Origin: Nocardiopsis sinuspersici
GTDB lineage: Bacteria; Actinomycetota; Actinomycetes; Streptosporangiales; Streptosporangiaceae
Reading direction: 5' to 3'
Assembly: GCA_008638415.1 (NCBI GenBank)
Contig: VWVT01000003.1
Location: 248,001-312,000 of the forward strand
DNA length: 64,000 bases
Shown piece after piece: positions 62,892 through 64,000 of this stretch. The notes beneath the pieces were generated by a model. That model saw only the letters and a program-made list of their open reading frames with translations, was not told where the DNA came from and searched no databases. Both the position numbers and the translations under genes were made by a program. Numbering within the stretch: position 1 is the stretch's first letter; each line of letters begins with the position of its first letter.

Positions 62892-63090
62892 GGGGGTGAC
62901 TCCTCTTTCTCGGGGGCCGCCACTGATTCCGGGCCCACGCGTTCCCCCGGCCGGGCCCGCCCCGCCGAACGGCGGTCCGTGCCGATGCGCAGCGCTGTCG
63001 TGCCCGCCCGCCGGCTTCCTCCCCCCGTGAGACCGGACGGACGTCCTCGTCCGCGACGCCGCCGTGACCGCCGCGACGGGGCGGGCCTGC

Positions 63091-63924
63091 TCACGGCCCT
63101 GTGACGGTCTGGCGGGGCTTTCGCGCGCTCGCCACCAGGTGCACCCCCACGTAGTCGTCGGACTCCGTGGCGCGCAGCTCCATCTCCACCAGGCGCCCCA
63201 TCGACCTCGGATCGCGCGCCAGCATCATCTCCACGGTGGAGGCGGACAGCACCGTGCGCGGCTTGATCCACTCCAGTTCCAAGCCGGCGTCGGTGAGCGT
63301 GTCGGTGAGCTGGTCGGCCGTGAAGCACCGCGTGATGGAACCGTCGGGCCAGGGCACCAGGAGCACGTCCGCGGTGGGCGCGTGGCTCAGCTCGGGCCAG
63401 CAGTCCTGCTCGGCCAGCAGCGCCATCCCCAGCACCACCGAGTCCACGCACAGCAGCGTCCTGCCACCGGGCCGCAGCACACGGGCGACCTCGGTCAGGG
63501 CGGCCTCGGTGGCCAGGTGCCTGGACAGGACCCGGTTGTCGGCGATGACCCCGTCGAAGGCCTCGGAGGCGAAGTTGCGCAGGAAGGCGGAGTCGCCCAC
63601 CACGTGGCGCAGCCGACCGCGCGGCGCGGGCGAGGGCACCATCGCGCGGCCGTTCACCAGGGTCAGCGGGCGGCGTACCGCCGTGTCCGCGGAGGGCAGC
63701 AGGGTGACCACGTCGTGTCCGGCGGCCACCGCGCGCGGGGTGCCCTGGTAGTCGGGGCTGGACACGTCGAGCAGGCGGGAGGGCGCGTCCGGGAGCCACC
63801 GGGCGATCTGGGCCTCGGCGACCGCCCAGTAGAAGCGCCAGTAGTCCGACAGCCGGTCGGGGGTGGCGAACTGGGCCGCCGGCGACCGGGGGCGGTCGGA
63901 GGCCGGGGTTGAGGACGGTCGCAC
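63091..63924 (-). CDS. Class I SAM-dependent methyltransferase-like protein
   Basis: A 277-aa protein with a degenerate motif I (RLLDVSSPDYQG, GxGxG lost) after a YWRFYWAVAEAQIARWLPD helix. Then come AVAAGHDVVTLLP, the motif FDGVIADNRVLSRHLATEAALTEVARVLRPGGRTLLCVDSV, split here as FDGVIADNRVLSRH and ARVLRPGGRTLL, and a C-terminal ADQLTDTLTDAGLELEWIKP region. The altered glycine loop weakens the case for catalysis. GTG 63924 follows GAGAGGAG by 5 nt; another GTG 6 nt upstream overlaps the ribosome-binding site. Substrate unknown. Confidence 0.8.
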   Translation of the reverse strand: MRPSSTPASDRPRSPAAQFATPDRLSDYWRFYWAVAEAQIARWLPDAPSRLLDVSSPDYQGTPRAVAAGHDVVTLLPSADTAVRRPLTLVNGRAMVPSPAPRGRLRHVVGDSAFLRNFASEAFDGVIADNRVLSRHLATEAALTEVARVLRPGGRTLLCVDSVVLGMALLAEQDCWPELSHAPTADVLLVPWPDGSITRCFTADQLTDTLTDAGLELEWIKPRTVLSASTVEMMLARDPRSMGRLVEMELRATESDDYVGVHLVASARKPRQTVTGP

Positions 63925-64000
63925 GTGCACTCCTCTCCCATCCTTGAAGGGTCCTACCCGCACTCTGCCATGCCTCACCACCGATGACGGAGCCAAACGA

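Overview
The window is chromosomal DNA of a high-GC actinomycete. Several landmarks say so: mtrA-mtrB-lpqB followed by comF, hpf and secA; the order prfB-ftsE-ftsX-smpB-ssrA; a DasR-type regulator beside a split GlcNAc PTS; and a tmRNA whose tag ends in FALAA. Gene content and GC-rich codon use fit Nocardiopsis or another Nocardiopsaceae/Streptosporangiales member; that placement is inference. No IS element, prophage, tRNA, rRNA or CRISPR array is visible, and most of the window is conserved core.

Layout. 1-5621 (minus): a translationally coupled membrane-associated set (DUF58, MoxR ATPase, DUF4350, DUF4129, Gly/Gln/Tyr-rich membrane protein), divergent from mtrA. 6043-16770 (plus): envelope-stress signalling (MtrA, MtrB, LpqB), ComF, hibernation factor HPF with a long leader, and SecA, with one convergent small membrane gene. 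17024-23514: amino-sugar uptake: EIIC and DasR on minus; a double-SIS deaminase/isomerase, EIIB, EIIA and a secreted GH3 lipoprotein on plus, with a DasR-like operator between. 23673-28022: HAD hydrolase, DUF6912, MFS exporter with divergent AraC regulator, second HAD protein. 28376-33244: the 180-kDa-type NAD-glutamate dehydrogenase. 33453-35050: alpha/beta-hydrolase with divergent TetR regulator and a double operator. 35159-41745: prfB, ftsEX, smpB, a penicillin-binding-protein-like lipoprotein lacking all catalytic motifs, and tmRNA. 41746-43422: terminators, 70-bp repeats, 17-bp-phased CTAG motifs, a protease fragment, PadR and a frameshifted partner. 43557-48204: methyltransferase, small hypothetical, NagA, a cysteine-type leader peptide with its FMN reductase, DMT permease. 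48467-59685: an envelope-glycan cluster (SGNH hydrolase with FN3 domains, GT-C-like membrane protein, DUF2613, GT4, AftD-like arabinofuranosyltransferase, DUF3068). 59696-63924: SRAP protein, TPP riboswitch with thiC, DUF4345, methyltransferase.

How it works together. The DasR block imports and phosphorylates GlcNAc released outside by the GH3 lipoprotein; NagA (about 23 kb away) and the SIS protein would feed the product to fructose-6-P. SmpB, tmRNA, RF2 and HPF cover ribosome rescue, termination and hibernation. MtrAB-LpqB, FtsEX, SecA, the dead PBP and the AftD cluster all concern the cell envelope. The least explained items are the catalytically empty PBP, the phased CTAG repeats before the PadR unit, the repeats after tmRNA, the alpha/beta-hydrolase without a catalytic His, and several structured or uORF-bearing leaders.
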